A stretch of DNA of 64,000 nucleotides, taken from positions 9,742,895 through 9,806,894 of the forward strand of contig NC_044981.1 of the NCBI RefSeq assembly GCF_008728515.1. The letters run 5' to 3'. Each line of letters opens with the position of its first letter. Within the stretch, counting starts at the first letter, position 1. The position numbers and the translations under genes are program-made. The notes under the pieces are model-generated. The model had not been told where the DNA came from and made no database searches. It saw only the letters and a program-made list of their open reading frames with translations. Below are positions 38,001-51,410 of this stretch, one piece after another. Source of the DNA: Papio anubis (taxonomy: Eukaryota; Chordata; Mammalia; Primates; Cercopithecidae).

Positions 38001-39399
38001 CTTCCTGAATGTAGGAGGGGTCAACTAGGGACAACCCACCTTGGATTCATGGTGAGAGACCTCAAGGTCATTCTGCTCTATCCTATTTACTGCTTTTCCT
38101 GATTCCTACAAACTGGGAAGCCGGGGCTCCCCTTCCAGATATTTCTCTCTATCTAGCCAGTTCTCTCCTAAATTGCTCGGTTCGAGTTCAGGTAACCAAA
38201 ACAGACAAATTGCCTATCAAGAAAAAGCATTTTTACTACAATAAAATCCTACTATCAGGGATTCTTAAAGAATAAGTCTCTCTAAAGGGCTAAGTTTACC
38301 AGTTAGCTTACAAATGAATAATTCTGAATGAAAATTCTCCTTAAATGAGGGGCACAATTCCATGATCTCTCAAACCTAAAGTCCCGGAATCTAATTTTAC
38401 AATTTCTCAACAACTAATTTAATTATTTGAGAAGCACCAACAATCATACTGTGATGTTTTCAAGACCCTAAGCTCTCAGTCTCAGAAATTTAGTTTGTAA
38501 AACAATTACCCATGAGTCATTATTGAAAGTGTAGACTTCCCAGACCTCATGCTTACCTTGAATTGGTAAGTCTGGGGTGGGGCTTGGTACTCTGAATTTT
38601 AACAAGAATGTAAGGTAATTGTGAATTAGATGGTCTTTCAGCCCACACCTTCCTGAGAATCACCACCCAGTATGGACAAAAAGATAAGCAAGCCAGGTTT
38701 GTGAGTCCTTGATCATATGTTGGATCTCCTACTGCTTACAACAACTACATTTCTGCCTAAAATCTAATTGAGTCATACCTGGATAACTACTGGTTAAGCA
38801 ATATGACCTTTCCACCATTTTCCATCAAAAATGACTGAAATCAAGAGGAAATATATGATATGTCATCTCATTATATTACAATTCCATTACCTGACCTCAA
38901 CCTCAATATGTCATAACTCATCTCTTCACATGCTACTCAGATGTTCAACTACGAATATTTCACTCTAGAGAGATGGAAAAAATCTAATTGAATATTTTAA
39001 TTTAGAAAGTTCAGTTCTGGGATTCTCCTCCTCTCTCTCACTTTTTTTTTTTTTTTTTTTTGACTGTGAAAACAAAAAGTCAAATTTTCTTTTAGTTTCT
39101 CCTTGTTAGGCAAAAGATAGATCTTTCCCTTCATTGTCCCTGAGAGTTGAACACATTGGGGAAAAATTGGGCACAGCCCATTACTTTTACAAACTCCAGT
39201 GAGTGAGCCTCAATGCACAAAAAGATGGCATTTTTGAACATCTGCAGCCTGATTAGATCAAAGACCAACAAATTAACCACAAATGGCTTTACAAGGAGCA
39301 TGGAAATATATCATTTGGAAAGGAGAAAACTTTTGGCAATAATTGCTCATCAACGTTTTCCCTTTAGGCAGCCCACATTGCACCAAAGATATCTAGCAA

Positions 39400-39620
39400 T
39401 GAAGTTAATGCCTGTGCAGCATTTTATATTTTACAAAGCTCTTACATGCACATTATCACATTTGATCTGCACGTCAACCTTGTTACGTTGCTGACATTAG
39501 CCCATTTTACAGGTGATTGAAAAAAAATGATTTAGGAAAGTAATGATTTGCTCATGTTTCTCCAGCTACTGAATTGAGTTGACTATATCAAAACCCCCAT
39601 CTCCGACTTTACTGTTTCCC
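39400..39620 (+). mobile_element. MIR-like SINE
   Basis: Contains attatcacatttgatctgca, cccattttacaggtgattga and a loosely matching tail. Strongly diverged. Confidence 0.5.
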
Positions 39621-39629
39621 TCCAATCAT

Positions 39630-40250
39630 TCATGCTCATTTATTAAATCTCAATTTTGCATTTAGACACCACTTTTGGCACTGAGGATAAAAATAATTGA
39701 GTGAGACAAAAAGCTTTCTACTCTCACTGAGTATACTCTGATAGGAAAGAGAATACACAATAGACAAATATATATGAGACCTCATCAGTAGTGATAAATG
39801 TTTAGCCTATCACAATTGATATTGAAATAATGAAAATAAATAGCAATGGACTAGAAAATTACTAGAGGAGGGGGCTATTCTGTTAAGAAACTCTTGCCTA
39901 AGGAAGCAACCCTTACCCTGAGAACTGCCATGTCAAGGTGTGAGAGAAAACCCTACTAGGCAAGAAGCAGTAATGAATTCAGTGGCCCTGCAGCAAGAAA
40001 TGAGCTTAGTGTGTTCGGAGAATGACGGTGAGGCTGAAATAAAATACACAAGCAAAAAACTAGAATGCAATGAAAGCAGATAATGGGATAGAGGCCAGAT
40101 CATACACTCTTTGAAGGCCCAGGTAAGGCATTTGGATCTTATTATAGATGCAGTGAAGATCTAAATGCAATGGAAAATCTTGAGCAGAGGCTGGATATGA
40201 CCTGATTTGCAGTTTGCTAAATTGACCTTTATTGGTCCCAGAGTTTAGTG
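39630..40250 (+). mobile_element. Ancient interspersed repeat, family not assigned
   Basis: The order tcatttattaaatctcaatt, ggcactgaggataaaaataa, aggcccaggtaaggcatttg, ttggatcttattatagatgc and cagaggctggatatgacctg matches a common old mammalian repeat I can recall but not name with certainty. A shorter relative lies at 40875-40985. Confidence 0.5.
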
Positions 40251-40389
40251 ATGATTTTGTTCGAACATAAATCTGTTTTTTGCCACCACCATAAGCTTTG
40301 AGAGCCTCATCAGTTCAAAGTCATTGACTATTGCTTTATATATGTATGAGAAAGATGATGGGAAAAGATAGCCAGGCCCATCCTTTGCA

Positions 40390-40530
40390 ATTAACAGGCA
40401 GTGTGACCTTGGAAAAATTCTTTGCCCTACTCAGTCCTTCGTGACTTTACTCAGTGTTCATAGGAGAATTAATGCCTTAAAAGTAATTGTAAAGCATTTT
40501 GTATAGATGTCGAAATATTAAAGCATATTC
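40390..40530 (-). mobile_element. MIR, inverted
   Basis: cagtgtgaccttggaaaaat, ctactcagtccttcgtgact and taattgtaaagcattttgta follow the reverse complement of MIR. Confidence 0.55.
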
Positions 40531-41319
40531 CCTCTGAATGTGAGTGAGTTCAAATATAGAAGCAAGTTCCTCCTCTTTAGAGAATTCAGAATGATTTGAT
40601 TGTTGAATTGCATGCCAAGTGAACAAGAACTACTATTTTGTAACTAGGGCATTCTTAACTCTGAATACATTGGATGTGAACAGATGTAGAGAACAGACAC
40701 AAAGGACAAAGACGAATTTATGGCATTATAAAAGCATTCCCAATAAAATTAAAAATGTGAATCTGCATAAAACACCAAAGATGTTTTAAAGTAAAAAAAA
40801 AAAAAATTCATCTAAAAGGTAGTCAATAGTTGTTTCTTTTACAACTTCAATGTGACTCTGTAAGTCTTAGAATTGTTCACTTAAAAAATATTTATTAAGA
40901 CAGATGCCTTTCTAGTTTCTGATGATACAGAAGTTAACAAAACACCAAAGTCCCTGCTCTCAGGAATCTTACATTCTGGTGCTGCCAAGTATTCTTAAGA
41001 TTGAATGACCACCTGTCAATGGCATGCAATGTGACAGCTTCTTTTCTGAACGTTAATTTACTACATAATACAGAGCCTATCCTTTGAGAGACAGAAAGCA
41101 GAGACTGGAAAGGAAGAGAAAGTGGGCTTTAGAAATAGAAAAAATTCTGATAGAAATACAAAGAAAAAGGGTAGAAATTGGTGGGTAATTTGCAGATATG
41201 AAAAACCAATATATCAGTGATTTCTGCTTCCTTTAGGGCATGTTGTGAACCTTGATGTTGGGCTGAGGAGTCATTCATATGTGGACTTAAGTTCAGCTTC
41301 AAACATCTGAGCAAGTTCT

Positions 41320-41460
41320 CATTTCTGAAACCTCAGTTTTTCTCACCTGCAAAATGGGTTTAATAATGAATTGGGTCATGTGATGTTAGCATTGATAGTA
41401 TATATCAAGTGCAGAGTGACGTAATTGGCACACTACAGGCACTCAGTAAATGGTACTCTC
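41320..41460 (-). mobile_element. MIR, inverted
   Basis: Reads ctcagtttttctcacctgca, aaatgggtttaataatgaat and ggcactcagtaaatgg, the reverse complement of the MIR core and 3' end. Confidence 0.7.
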
Positions 41461-41719
41461 TCACTCCTCCCAGAGAATAAGTGATACAGTGACTTTCTGT
41501 ACCCATTGCCTTGAAACCTCTCACATCACCCAGCAGCAAGTAATGTAGACAAAAGTAGCATCATATTTAGTGTAAACTGAGTTTTCTCAAAGGAGAGAAT
41601 TAAGAAAGGATTGACTGAGACTTTTGTAAGAAATGTTTTGAAAGACTGTAGAAAGTTAACATACAGAGGAAGGCAGAGAACATTGTACATGAAGGACTAT
41701 TGTTATAAAGATAAAAATA

Positions 41720-41955
41720 ACTATAGCTGCCAGTTATTTCCTACATGCAATCTACTATGCTAAAGAGCTGATACATCACATTATTTGATGCTCATAAAAC
41801 CCCTATGAATTAGATATTAGATTCTCATTTCACAGATGAGAAAACTGAGGCCAGGGATTTTTTTAAAAAATAATTTTCCTAAAGTATTGATTACTAGTAA
41901 GTAGTAGAACCAGGATTCCAACTCTGGTCAGCCTCACTCTAAAGATGTGCTCTTA
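41720..41955 (+). mobile_element. MIR
   Basis: Contains tgctaaagagctgatacatc, tcatttcacagatgagaaaa and ctgaggccaggg, then aaccaggattccaactctgg. Well-preserved core. Confidence 0.75.
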
Positions 41956-43317
41956 ATTACTACACTTTGGGTCAAGTTTTCATTTGTTCTCATGGGGGCA
42001 AGGGGCAAGAGAGTGGGGTATCCCTTTGCTTGACCAGAGAGGCACATGTGCAGCAGCAGTTGGAAGCAAGTTGGGGGGTGAGTTGGGAGAGGCCATGGCT
42101 GGAAGTAGGATGCCCCATGACTGTCCATGTCATTGACGAAGGGCCACTGGCGATCAAGAGTCTCCCAAGTCCGAGGTCCCCTTAACCAGCAGAAGTGACC
42201 CTTTTAAGAACTAACACAAAGGGCCTTCCTCCAACTGATATAATGAAAAACTTTCTAAAGCTACACAATATAATATACTCCAGAGCTCTCCATTATTAAT
42301 GGTAATAACCAATAATCAATAAAAGCAATCATATGCCAGTCTAGTTTTACTAAGACCATTCCTTCCTATGAGTTATTAAAATCATTTCAATTCTTAGATA
42401 TTAAATGTCACACAGAAAATAACCTCTTGTAAAATGTTGGGTTCATCATATTTTAAGAATTAATACTTTAGGTCATTTTAATCAGTTTCTGATATATGCA
42501 GTTTTCAGGAAGAACCTCAGGGAAGAACATGGTGGCCATGACTAATAATGACAAGAATATGAACTATATTCTTCATATACATACTGGACTTGGAGCATTA
42601 CTGAAGTACTTGACCGTCTTAAGTATTTAGGAAGCTTTAAATAAAAAATAAATTTGCCTATTTCACTGAAATTGAGCATCCTTTTTTCAGGCATAAAACT
42701 TCAAACTTATTAATTTTATGGCTATATTTTAAAGTGAGTGCCAGTCCCAGCTAGATGACTATATAAGTGTCTTAAAATTTCAAGAAAAGGCACTAAATTT
42801 TTCACAGTATTTGTGTTTCATTCTCAGTGTAATAAAAATATGCCACCCTTTTAATAATGAATAATAGATTCTCAGTTTGATTTACATGAATGGATTAAAT
42901 GTCATGTTTGAAAAGTTGCTATTTTATTCATATTGGATTTCCCTCCAGTAAAACAAAAATGGTACCCATCCACTACTGTAATAATGACACCTTGCCACAC
43001 TGATATATACATATTAACTGGCTGGTTAACTTTTAAAAAATTCTATAGATCCACAAAATAGTCTAACAGCACAGGAAGTTTCAGTAAGATTTTCTCTGAG
43101 GTACCTATGTGCCTACAATTACCCAGAACCTCCATTAATGTAGCTAAATGAAAGGAACAGGGGAGCCAGGCACCCTTCCTATCACAGATTAAGCTCATTT
43201 CAGCGATGCCAGATTCACATGTTGATTTCTAAAAGGTTGAAATCTTTTGTGACTCCTCCTTTCTTACCAGAAAATAAAGAACAATTTATTGTCACCAGAT
43301 TTTCATGAGCCTCTCCT

Positions 43318-43575
43318 GTATTTGTAAGAAAGGGCTGCCATAAGAAAGTACTACACACTGGGTGCCTTGAGCAACAAAAATCTATGTTCTCAAAATTCTA
43401 GAAACCAGAATTCCAAGCCCAAGTTGTTGGCAAGACTGGTTTCTCCTGAGGCCTCTGTCCTTGGCTTGCCGACGGCCATCTTGTTCCTGTCTCCTCACAC
43501 GGGCTTCCCTCTGTGTGCATCTGTGTCCTAATCTCTTCTTCTACGGGCACCATTCATATCGGATTAGGGCAAAGA
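43318..43575 (-). mobile_element. MLT1-type LTR fragment, inverted
   Basis: The plus strand reads gggctgccataagaaagtac, ttctcctgaggcctctgtcc, ttccctctgtgtgcatctgt and gtcctaatctcttcttctac, the reverse complement of ERVL-MaLR MLT1-like LTRs such as the one at 45741. Short and non-coding. Confidence 0.65.
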
Positions 43576-43839
43576 AAAGCAAACTTTTCCTTTCTTACTG
43601 GGTCTAAAAACTTCACTAGTTTTAGAAAGGAAGGATTTAAGATATCAAAATATAAATATTGTTCATTTACAGCAATTCATATATCCTTTCAAACAATGTA
43701 ATCATGGACATGATATGAAGGGGAAGAACAACAACATACTTTAGTTAACCAAAACTTCATTGAAGGTGTATATTAGAGTTTTGTTTATGGTTTTTTAAAG
43801 CTGGTTTGTTTTAAGTTAAACATTATTTTACTCCTTCAG

Positions 43840-44060
43840 CATGTCAGGCACTGAACTGCATTATAACATTTACTCTGACCTAGTACCCTACTGGTGGTGA
43901 CATCATAAGATTAAGGAGATGGAGCTTATTGTGATGACTATTTTGCAGTTGAGATGGGGGAGGCACAGGTAGATTGAGAAACAGCTGCTGTTACTCACAT
44001 TGCTAAGTTGGTTTTAGAGCCAGAATTCTCGTCAGGTTATAAAACACACACTGAATCACC
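43840..44060 (+). mobile_element. MIR-like fragment
   Basis: agcatgtcaggcactgaact and tattttgcagttgagatggg keep the MIR order with strong divergence. Confidence 0.45.
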
Positions 44061-45740
44061 ATTCTGCCTTGTCTCGGACTACAGTGTTTAGCATTTACAT
44101 TTAAATATACAAAAATAAACTTCTGTGATAACATTCCCAAAAGATTTTATTAGTAATTAAATTGATTTTATTCTCTTTGTCCAAAGAAAAAGCCTCATCT
44201 GATCACAAATAATTAAACAGTAGAACTTCTTGAAAGTTAGAGACTAATAAATCTCCATATTCTGTCATAAGGAAGCCTGGGTGGCCACATTCTGTTCTCT
44301 GAGATCTCCGTTCCAGTAACTTGTTTGCTATGGTGTGTGCTTTAATACCATCCATATGATGGCATCTGTTTACTTCTTCCTCAAGGAATCCTCAAGATTG
44401 CATAATTTAGTGTAAGCAAAATCATTTTTTGCCTTTAAACTAGCAGTCATTAAATTTCATCATTCACACACTGACATGTGATCCAAAAAAACAGATGTAC
44501 TTATCAAATAAAATGGGGTTAAGTACCATCAAAATTAAATATTTTTTTTCCTTTGGCTGACATAGGCACTCAATCCAAGACATGATTTTATTTTCTTTGT
44601 GGTGTGAGATAATGTGAAAAATGAAATCTGTAACCCTAAATTGAAGGAAATCAGAGTCTTAATGGAATCACTAAAGAAACTGTTCCGGAATTATATATCT
44701 TTCCAGAAATAATAACCCTGTAATGTCAGCAAATTTGGAGTCAGCCTGGGTTACCCACTGCATACAGCAGGCTCTGGTCATGTTCATTAAATCTGCCTGA
44801 GGCTTAGCCAAACTTGAGTACACGACCTTTAAGAATTTTAAAAAATTCATTAATCAATGTTCTTTGCCTGAATTTTGCTGTTTTTGCTTCTTTAACCTAT
44901 TATTTGTATCATTGTTTTAGGTTGGCCAATCCTCACACCCATCAAAAATGAGAACTGCAAGCATAACAGGTCTAGCTAATAATTAACAGAAGGTTCTTTC
45001 AGCTCAGATACCATTGTCAAAGTTCAATAATGATATTTCAAAATGTCACCAAAAAGCATAATAATGTGAGATAATCAGTTATAAGAAAGTAATCATCAGC
45101 GTTCTTAATTTGTGTCTGACTTTACATTTTAAAAAATGATTTAACACATTTCTCTCTCAATCTTGTGTACTGGTCTAAAAATTCTGTATTTATCCACATT
45201 AATGGATAAGTAACCAAATACAGTTGAAGCCAGAGTAAGATCTTTCACCAAACTCTCAAAGGATCTGTGTAATTTTCTCATAAAAATATTTTCCTGTGGT
45301 ACTATTTTACAGTTATTTATCTTGCAAATTATAAGCAAGACAGATTCTCACACATATTTGAAAGGTTTAACGCTACGCTTTCCAAACTGTGGCATATTTG
45401 TCTTGTGAAAACTAAAGATGCTGTAGCCACAACCTTTTGACTTAACTTTGAGTTTTCATTGAGTTAATTAGTTGACTAAACAATCATTTAATTATGCAAA
45501 TTATATGATCATTTTTTCTTTCATTTGTTATTCAGGGTCTCTTAATTGCCTTATATTTATTAAAATAGAATAGAAAAGGCATGTCTTTTATATTCCTTTG
45601 CAAAATTACAAGACATTTCAAATACAGAAATTTAAAAAAAAGATACAAAGGTGTTATTTATTTCTGCCTTTTTCCTTGTAATTGAAAACATCCTTTGTAA
45701 GTTCTTTTAGCATTCCATTGAGGGTATACTTGTTATGTGT

Positions 45741-46200
45741 CAGATGGTGTGCTCCAAAATAAGATATGTGGAAATCGTATCCCCCAGTACCTTAGAATGT
45801 GACCTCTTTGGGAGACAGAATCTTTTATGATTTAACCAAGTTGAGATGAGGTCACTGGGGTGGACCCTAACCCAATATAACTGGTGTCCGTATAAAAAGG
45901 GGAAGTTTGAACACAGAGACGGAAAAACACAGACAGAAGATGAGGTGAAGACACACAGGGAGAAGGCCATGTGAAGCACTGGATTGATGGATCTGCAAAC
46001 CAAGGAATGCCGGGGGCTCCCAGAAGCTAGGAGAGAGCCAGGAGCAGGCCCTTCCCTCATGGCCCCAGAGGGAGCATGGCTGTGCCAGCACCTTGATGTC
46101 AGGCTTCTGGCCTCCAGAACCATGAGACAATAAATCTCTGCTGTTTTAAGCCACCAAGTTTGTGGTATTTTTCTGATAGCAGACCTAGGAAACAACTACA
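45741..46200 (+). mobile_element. MLT1-type LTR, nearly complete
   Basis: It follows cccccagtaccttagaatgt, gacctctttgggagacagaa, taacccaatataactggtgt, cacagggagaaggccatgtg, gctgtgccagcaccttgatg and the polyadenylation region gacaataaatctctgctg, ending tagcagacctaggaaacaac. This is the LTR order of ancient ERVL-MaLR elements. Two overlapping minus-strand frames here are by-products; no retroviral gene is present. Confidence 0.75.
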
Positions 46201-46209
46201 ATATCCTTA

Positions 46210-46760
46210 GTCAAAAATGTATTCATTTGTGACACTTCTGATCCACTCTTGAATAATAGGTTAGGTGAGTACAGTTTTTTTCTTTATCAACTTTGTTTCA
46301 GAGTTTTGAATATATTTTTCTATTGTCTTCAGTCCTCTACTGTTGCTGTCTGAAGTTTCACTAGAATGTGTCCAGAAGGGGATTGATTTTACTTTGTCTG
46401 CCTCAGAATTTCTGTTCCCTTAATCTGAGAGTTCATGTCTTCCAATGAGTCTTGGAAATTAATAAATAACTGTTAATCTCTTCATATCTTTCCCTTGTTC
46501 TAGCTAGTCTCTGTTCTGGAAATTGTAGAAGTTGTATGTTAGACCTGCTCTGTAATCTTTGCAAATCACTACGAATCACTTTTCACTTCACTTTTTTCAT
46601 CTCTTAGAGATGTAGTCTAGGAAGTTTCCTCAGATCTAGCTTCCAGTTCAGTAGTTCTCTGTTCAGAGGGTCAAATCTCTATGATAAGTATTTTTAATTT
46701 TTAACCCTATATATTTTCTATTAAAGAAATTCAGTTGTAGATTATTAGGGGAAACAGTAT
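46210..46760 (-). mobile_element. L1M fragment, inverted
   Basis: Loosely matches the same region as 300-1300: ctagaatgtgtccagaaggg, then gagagttcatgtcttccaat and tcttggaaattaataaataa. Low certainty. Confidence 0.4.
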
Positions 46761-46954
46761 TTTAAATGAAACATTTAAAAAAGTTTTTCTTTCTCCAAAA
46801 AAGATTCTTTTATCTCCGTCTAGTGGACATATTTTTTGTCTATCTATCCCTTTCGACACATTTTGAGTATCCAAAATTTATGGAAAAGGCTCTTTCAACA
46901 CCCTATACCTAAAAGGCCCAAAGTCGCATCTCCTGAATGGTCATTAAAATCCAA

Positions 46955-47100
46955 TGTTTGAGGTGAATGAAGCCCTAAGTATCCTGATTTGATCATTACA
47001 CATTGTGTGCATATATCAAAATATCACATGTACCCCCAAAACATATACAAATATTATGTATCGATTAAAAATAAGTACATAAAAATAAAAAGATAAAAAA
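46955..47100 (+). mobile_element. L1 3' end (L1MA/L1P type)
   Basis: Contains ctgatttgatcattacacat, atcaaaatatcacatgtacc and a terminal gtatcgattaaaaataa, the conserved 3' end of medium-age L1. Confidence 0.75.
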
Positions 47101-47639
47101 ATGCAAACCAAAAATGAATCCAAACCTTTAGATCAACAAGACTGATGATCTGTTTTTCCCTCTCCCAGGCAGCAACAGCCCCAGTTCACACATTTTCCTC
47201 TCTAGTTTTTGATTTCCTCTTCATTCCTGGCACCCAAGGAGATCCTATTCATTCTTGAGTGTTTATGAATTTAAAACCCTTTTGGTTATATCTTATCTAG
47301 AATTTCCAGGTGCTTACAGAACAGAATCGGAAAATAAAATGTGCCTTTTGGCTCCTGATCCTGGCAGGATGGGAAACTAAGATAACCTGAACACTTACTT
47401 CCTCATCCTGCCACAACTGAAAGTCACAAGGCTTATTCTGGGCATTTTTCTTCCCAGAGATCTAACCCTATTCGTTGTTAATGAACAGCATCAACAAAGG
47501 AGGCAATCTTTTCTGTGTGAAATACTTCGGGGTTAAATGTCAGAAGACAAGTAGGCTCCAAATGTCTCTGCCAAAGAATTATTCAAAATCTTTTTAGCAA
47601 GATACTCAAAGCGAATGTGCCTAAGCTTAGAGTCCATAA

Positions 47640-47760
47640 TTTAACTTGATTTAAGATGATTCTTACAGTAACTCAAATAAGGGAGTTGCTATTACCTCAT
47701 TTTACATGAGGGGACTGAGGTAGAGACAATTAACTCACCGTATTTGACCAGCCCCACCTT
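47640..47760 (+). mobile_element. MIR fragment
   Basis: Reads gttgctattacctcatttta then catgaggggactgaggtaga, matching the MIR core. Confidence 0.6.
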
Positions 47761-48949
47761 ACAATACTGGAAGACCAACATTACGATGTAGAGTTATTTG
47801 GGACAAGATCCAAGCCATAGTCTGTGGAAGTGGTGCCTTGGTGTCTGGAGTGATACACCTTTGGGCTTAGTCATATATCCACTGCTTTACTCAGGAGCCA
47901 GCTCAAACACTGATAAGTAACCCTTTCACTTAACCTTCGTGTGTTTGCCTCCTAGCCCAGCCTGATGCCAAAGGAAAGCCACCCTTGATGCTATAACACT
48001 GTAACCTCATTCCAAGACCCATTAAAACTGTAACCTTACAGGTGTATACAGTGACTTTCCTCCTCACACTCAGTACTTCTCCTGGAATGAAGCCCTGCCC
48101 ATTCATTTGGGCAGTGCTTCTCGACTCTTTCTTTTTGCACAGGAATAGATCACCATCCCTCTCCAATTGCCATTCATAAGATGCTCTGCACTCTCAAACG
48201 ACGCTATGGAAGCCAATTTCTCCAAGTCACAGACTGAGAATAAAGATAAACCTGTCTTAGACTTGTGTTTAAAATGTAATGAAATAAATATCTTAAATGT
48301 CCCTATATCATTTATACACACAATGCACATCTATGTGTTTAGTGAATGTATTCCTGTTATTACAAAATTACATTGCTTTAACATTTACTGTCTTAACTGT
48401 CAGTCTCCCACAAACTACCAGCAGAGTGACTGGCAGGCAGAATTGTGTGGTTAGTGAAAAAACTTGATGTTATTGGGTACAGCCCATTGGAATGAGTAGG
48501 ACTTTGAGCAACAGCATTTTTATTCTGAAAGCAAAAAGCCTCAGTTGACTTCTCTTTCCTGTCAAGTTCTGGATGTTTTGGTGCTTTTCTTGTTTTTGTT
48601 TTCACCCTGAATTGTGTACTTGTCTTATATACACTGAATGTGAAATAGCCTAGTGTATTTCTTTGGGGATCCAGGATTTTGCTAGGTGATACCAAGGGAT
48701 GGATGTAATTCAGTGACATTTTGTCAGGCTGTTAAAGAGTAAATTTTCCTTGACTGTGGCAGGAGGTAATTATTTTTTGTTTGTTTGTTTGGTTCTGACA
48801 CAGGGGAAAAAAATTGGGGGTTGCTATTTCAACTAGTCCAAGATACTTTCTCTTCTGTTTGGCAGGAAGGGAAAACACATTTTGTTACTGGAACAACTGC
48901 CAGCCTTCACTTTTCCCTACAGACTTGATGCAATTTTTAATACTATGAA

Positions 48950-49540
48950 CATTTTTTTCAACTTTCATTTTAAGTTCCGGAGTACATGTGCAGGATGTAC
49001 AGGTTTGTTACATAGGTAAAGACGTGCCATGGTGGTTTGCTGCACAGATCAACCCATCACCTAGGTATTAAACCCAGTCTATGTTAGCTATTCTTCCTGG
49101 TGCTCTCCTTCTCCCCGCACCCCAGACAGGCCCCAGTGTGTATTGTTCCCCACAGTGTGCCTATGTGTTCTCATCATTCAGCTCCCACTTATAAGTGAGA
49201 ACATGCGGTGTTTGGCTTTCTGTTTCACCGTTAGTTTGCTGAGGATAATGGCTTTCAGCTAGATCCATGTCCCTGTAAAAGACATGATCTTGTTCCTTTT
49301 TATGGCTGCATAGTATTCCATAGTGTATATGTACCATGTTTTCTTTATCCAGTCTACCATTGATGGGCATTTAGGCTGATTCTATGTCTTTGCTATTGTG
49401 AATAGTGCTGCAGTGAACGTGCATGTGCATGCATCTTTATAACTGAATGATTTATATTACTTTGGGTATATACCCAGTAATGGGATTCCTGGGTCAAATG
49501 GTAGTTCTGCTTCGAGGTTTTTGAACATTTTGCAACCTCA
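48950..49540 (-). mobile_element. L1P 3' region, inverted, 5' truncated
   Basis: Clear order: attttaagttccggagtaca, ggtttgttacataggtaaag, tgccatggtggtttgctgca, cccacttataagtgagaaca, atggctgcatagtattccat, tatatacccagtaatgggat. The minus-strand frame at 49161-49370 is a by-product of this non-coding end. Confidence 0.9.
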
Positions 49541-50214
49541 ATGTCTTAGTGGTACTATCCTCTCTCCCTGAAGATGTCCGTGATGCACTTCTTAATCCTC
49601 TGATCCCTTCTGGCATTTTATCTGTAGTGTACCCTGTTACAATCATTCAACAGCTCAGGTGGAATGTCTTCTACCTACCAAACATATTAATAGATGTGGC
49701 TGGCACTCTAATGGGCCTATAGAACGGACATCTAAACAAATGATAACAATAATAAAAACATTCTATATTACCTTTTGATATAAATAGTTATTTATGCAGA
49801 TGGCTCTCAAAAGCAAGCTCTTTGAATGACATTTTTTGCAGCCCAGCTCCATACTTTAAAATATTAGGTACTTGATTAAAATGCACTAAAATAATGTAAC
49901 TGCCCATTAGGCTGATTGGACTCTTTCTAGAAATTTGTTAATGAAAATTCTTAGCTACCACCTCATTCCTGAAATTTCTTTGAGACCAATGGTGAGGAAC
50001 AAATCCTCAGTTCGGGGGCTGACCAATACCCAATGCCTTTGTGGTACCTGTCCTCAGATTCTGCTTCTGACAGTAAGTGGGCTCCCCAGGGGAAAAATCA
50101 TCTTCACAACCAAGACTAACACCCCTCACCTATACTCCAGTATTTTTAACAAGGTCTTTAGGATTCCTTGTTGAAGAAAAAAATTAATAATCTATATTGT
50201 TCTCAACAAAAGTT

Positions 50215-51147
50215 TAATTTGAAGGTTATCTGATGCTGGCAAGGTTACAGGGAACGTAAATGCTTATACACTGTTAGTTGGAATGTAAATTTGTTCAGCC
50301 TCTGTGGAAAGCAGTGTGGCAATTCCTCAAAGTATTGAAATCAGAATTACCATTCAACCCAGCAGTCCCATTACTGGGCATATACCCAAAGGAATATAAG
50401 TCATTCTACCATAAACACACACGCATGTGTATATTTACTGCACCACTGTTCACAATAGCAAAGACTTGGAATCAACCTAAATACCCATCAATAGCAGACT
50501 GGATAAAGAAAATGTGGTACACACATGTTCTCACTCATAGGTGGAAATTGAACAATGAGAACACTTGGACACAGGAAGGGGAACATCACACACCAGGGCC
50601 AGTTGTGGGGTGGGGGAAGGGGGGACGGATAGCATTAGGAGATATACCTAATGTGAATGACGAGTTAATGGGTGCAGCACACCAACATGGCGCATGTATA
50701 CATATGTAACAAACCTGCACGTTGTGCACATGTACCCTAGAACATAAAGTAAAATTAAAAAAAAGAAAATGTGGCACATACACCATGAAATACTATGCAG
50801 CCATAAAAAAGAATGAGACCATGTCCTTTGCAGCAACATAGATGGAGATAGAGGCCATTATCCTACGTAAACTAACGGCAGGAACAGAAAACCAAATACC
50901 ACATGCTCTCATTTATAAGTGAAAGTTAAAAAACAAGAACACATGTTGACAAAGAGGGGAACTACAGACACTGGGGCTTTCTTGAAGGTGGAGGGTGGGA
51001 GGAGGGAGAAGACAAGGAAAAAATACCTTAGTTATGCTTAGTATATGGGTCATAAAATAATCTGTATATCAAACTCCCATGATACACATTTACCTGTATA
51101 ACAAACCTCCCCACGTACCCCTGAACCTTAAATAAAAGAAAAAAAAG
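50215..51147 (+). mobile_element. L1P element end, carrying a nested younger L1
   Basis: The frame at 50278-50520 matches the carboxy end of L1 ORF2 protein (FNPAVPLLGIYP, LFTIAKTWNQPK, IADWIKKMW). It is interrupted at 50525 by another L1 and resumes at 50782 with ccatgaaatactatgcagcc, then runs through the 3' region to an A-rich end near 51147. Only the last part of the element remains; it cannot encode a functional protein. Confidence 0.9.
50525..50761 (+). mobile_element. Nested 237-base L1PA 3' end
   Basis: Runs from atgttctcactcataggtgg to aacataaagtaaaattaaaa. Target duplications of 20 bases with two differences (50505-50524 and 50762-50781) show direct insertion into the older L1. Confidence 0.92.
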
Positions 51148-51254
51148 GTTATTTGGAATATACACATTTATCATATTAATTTAAGAAAAATTCCAACAGG
51201 TAAGAATTTTTAGGCATCACTAACAAAGAGACATCATAATTATAACAATAATAA

Positions 51255-51410
51255 TTCAAGAAGCTTCTGAATTCTTACTGTGTATTGACAGTGTGAATTT
51301 CTGCAAGTGTCAGCTCAGTCATTTTTCACATGCCTCTAGTAGGCAGGCACTGTTATACCCATTTCGCAGATAAGCCAGCTGAGGCTTGCCTAGTTTCTGG
51401 GTGAATCCTG
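51255..51410 (+). mobile_element. MIR
   Basis: ttctgaattcttactgtgta, aggcactgttatacccattt and cgcagataagccagctgagg follow the MIR core. Confidence 0.65.

Noticed and set aside
45141..45338. Minus-strand frame of 65 codons with protein-like composition
   Set aside because: Tempting as an extra exon, but no donor in the right phase before its stop; not included.
45740..46195. Minus-strand frame of 151 codons
   Set aside because: It lies wholly antisense to the MLT1-type LTR and has no retroviral or cellular protein character.
48393..48719. Minus-strand frame of 108 codons
   Set aside because: It shares the gene's strand and lies in intron 4, but inclusion would break the smooth exon 4-5 junction and I found no convincing acceptor/donor pair.
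50278..50709. 143-codon frame with real protein similarity
   Set aside because: It is the decayed end of L1 ORF2 joined by chance to a nested L1 3' end; not a host gene.
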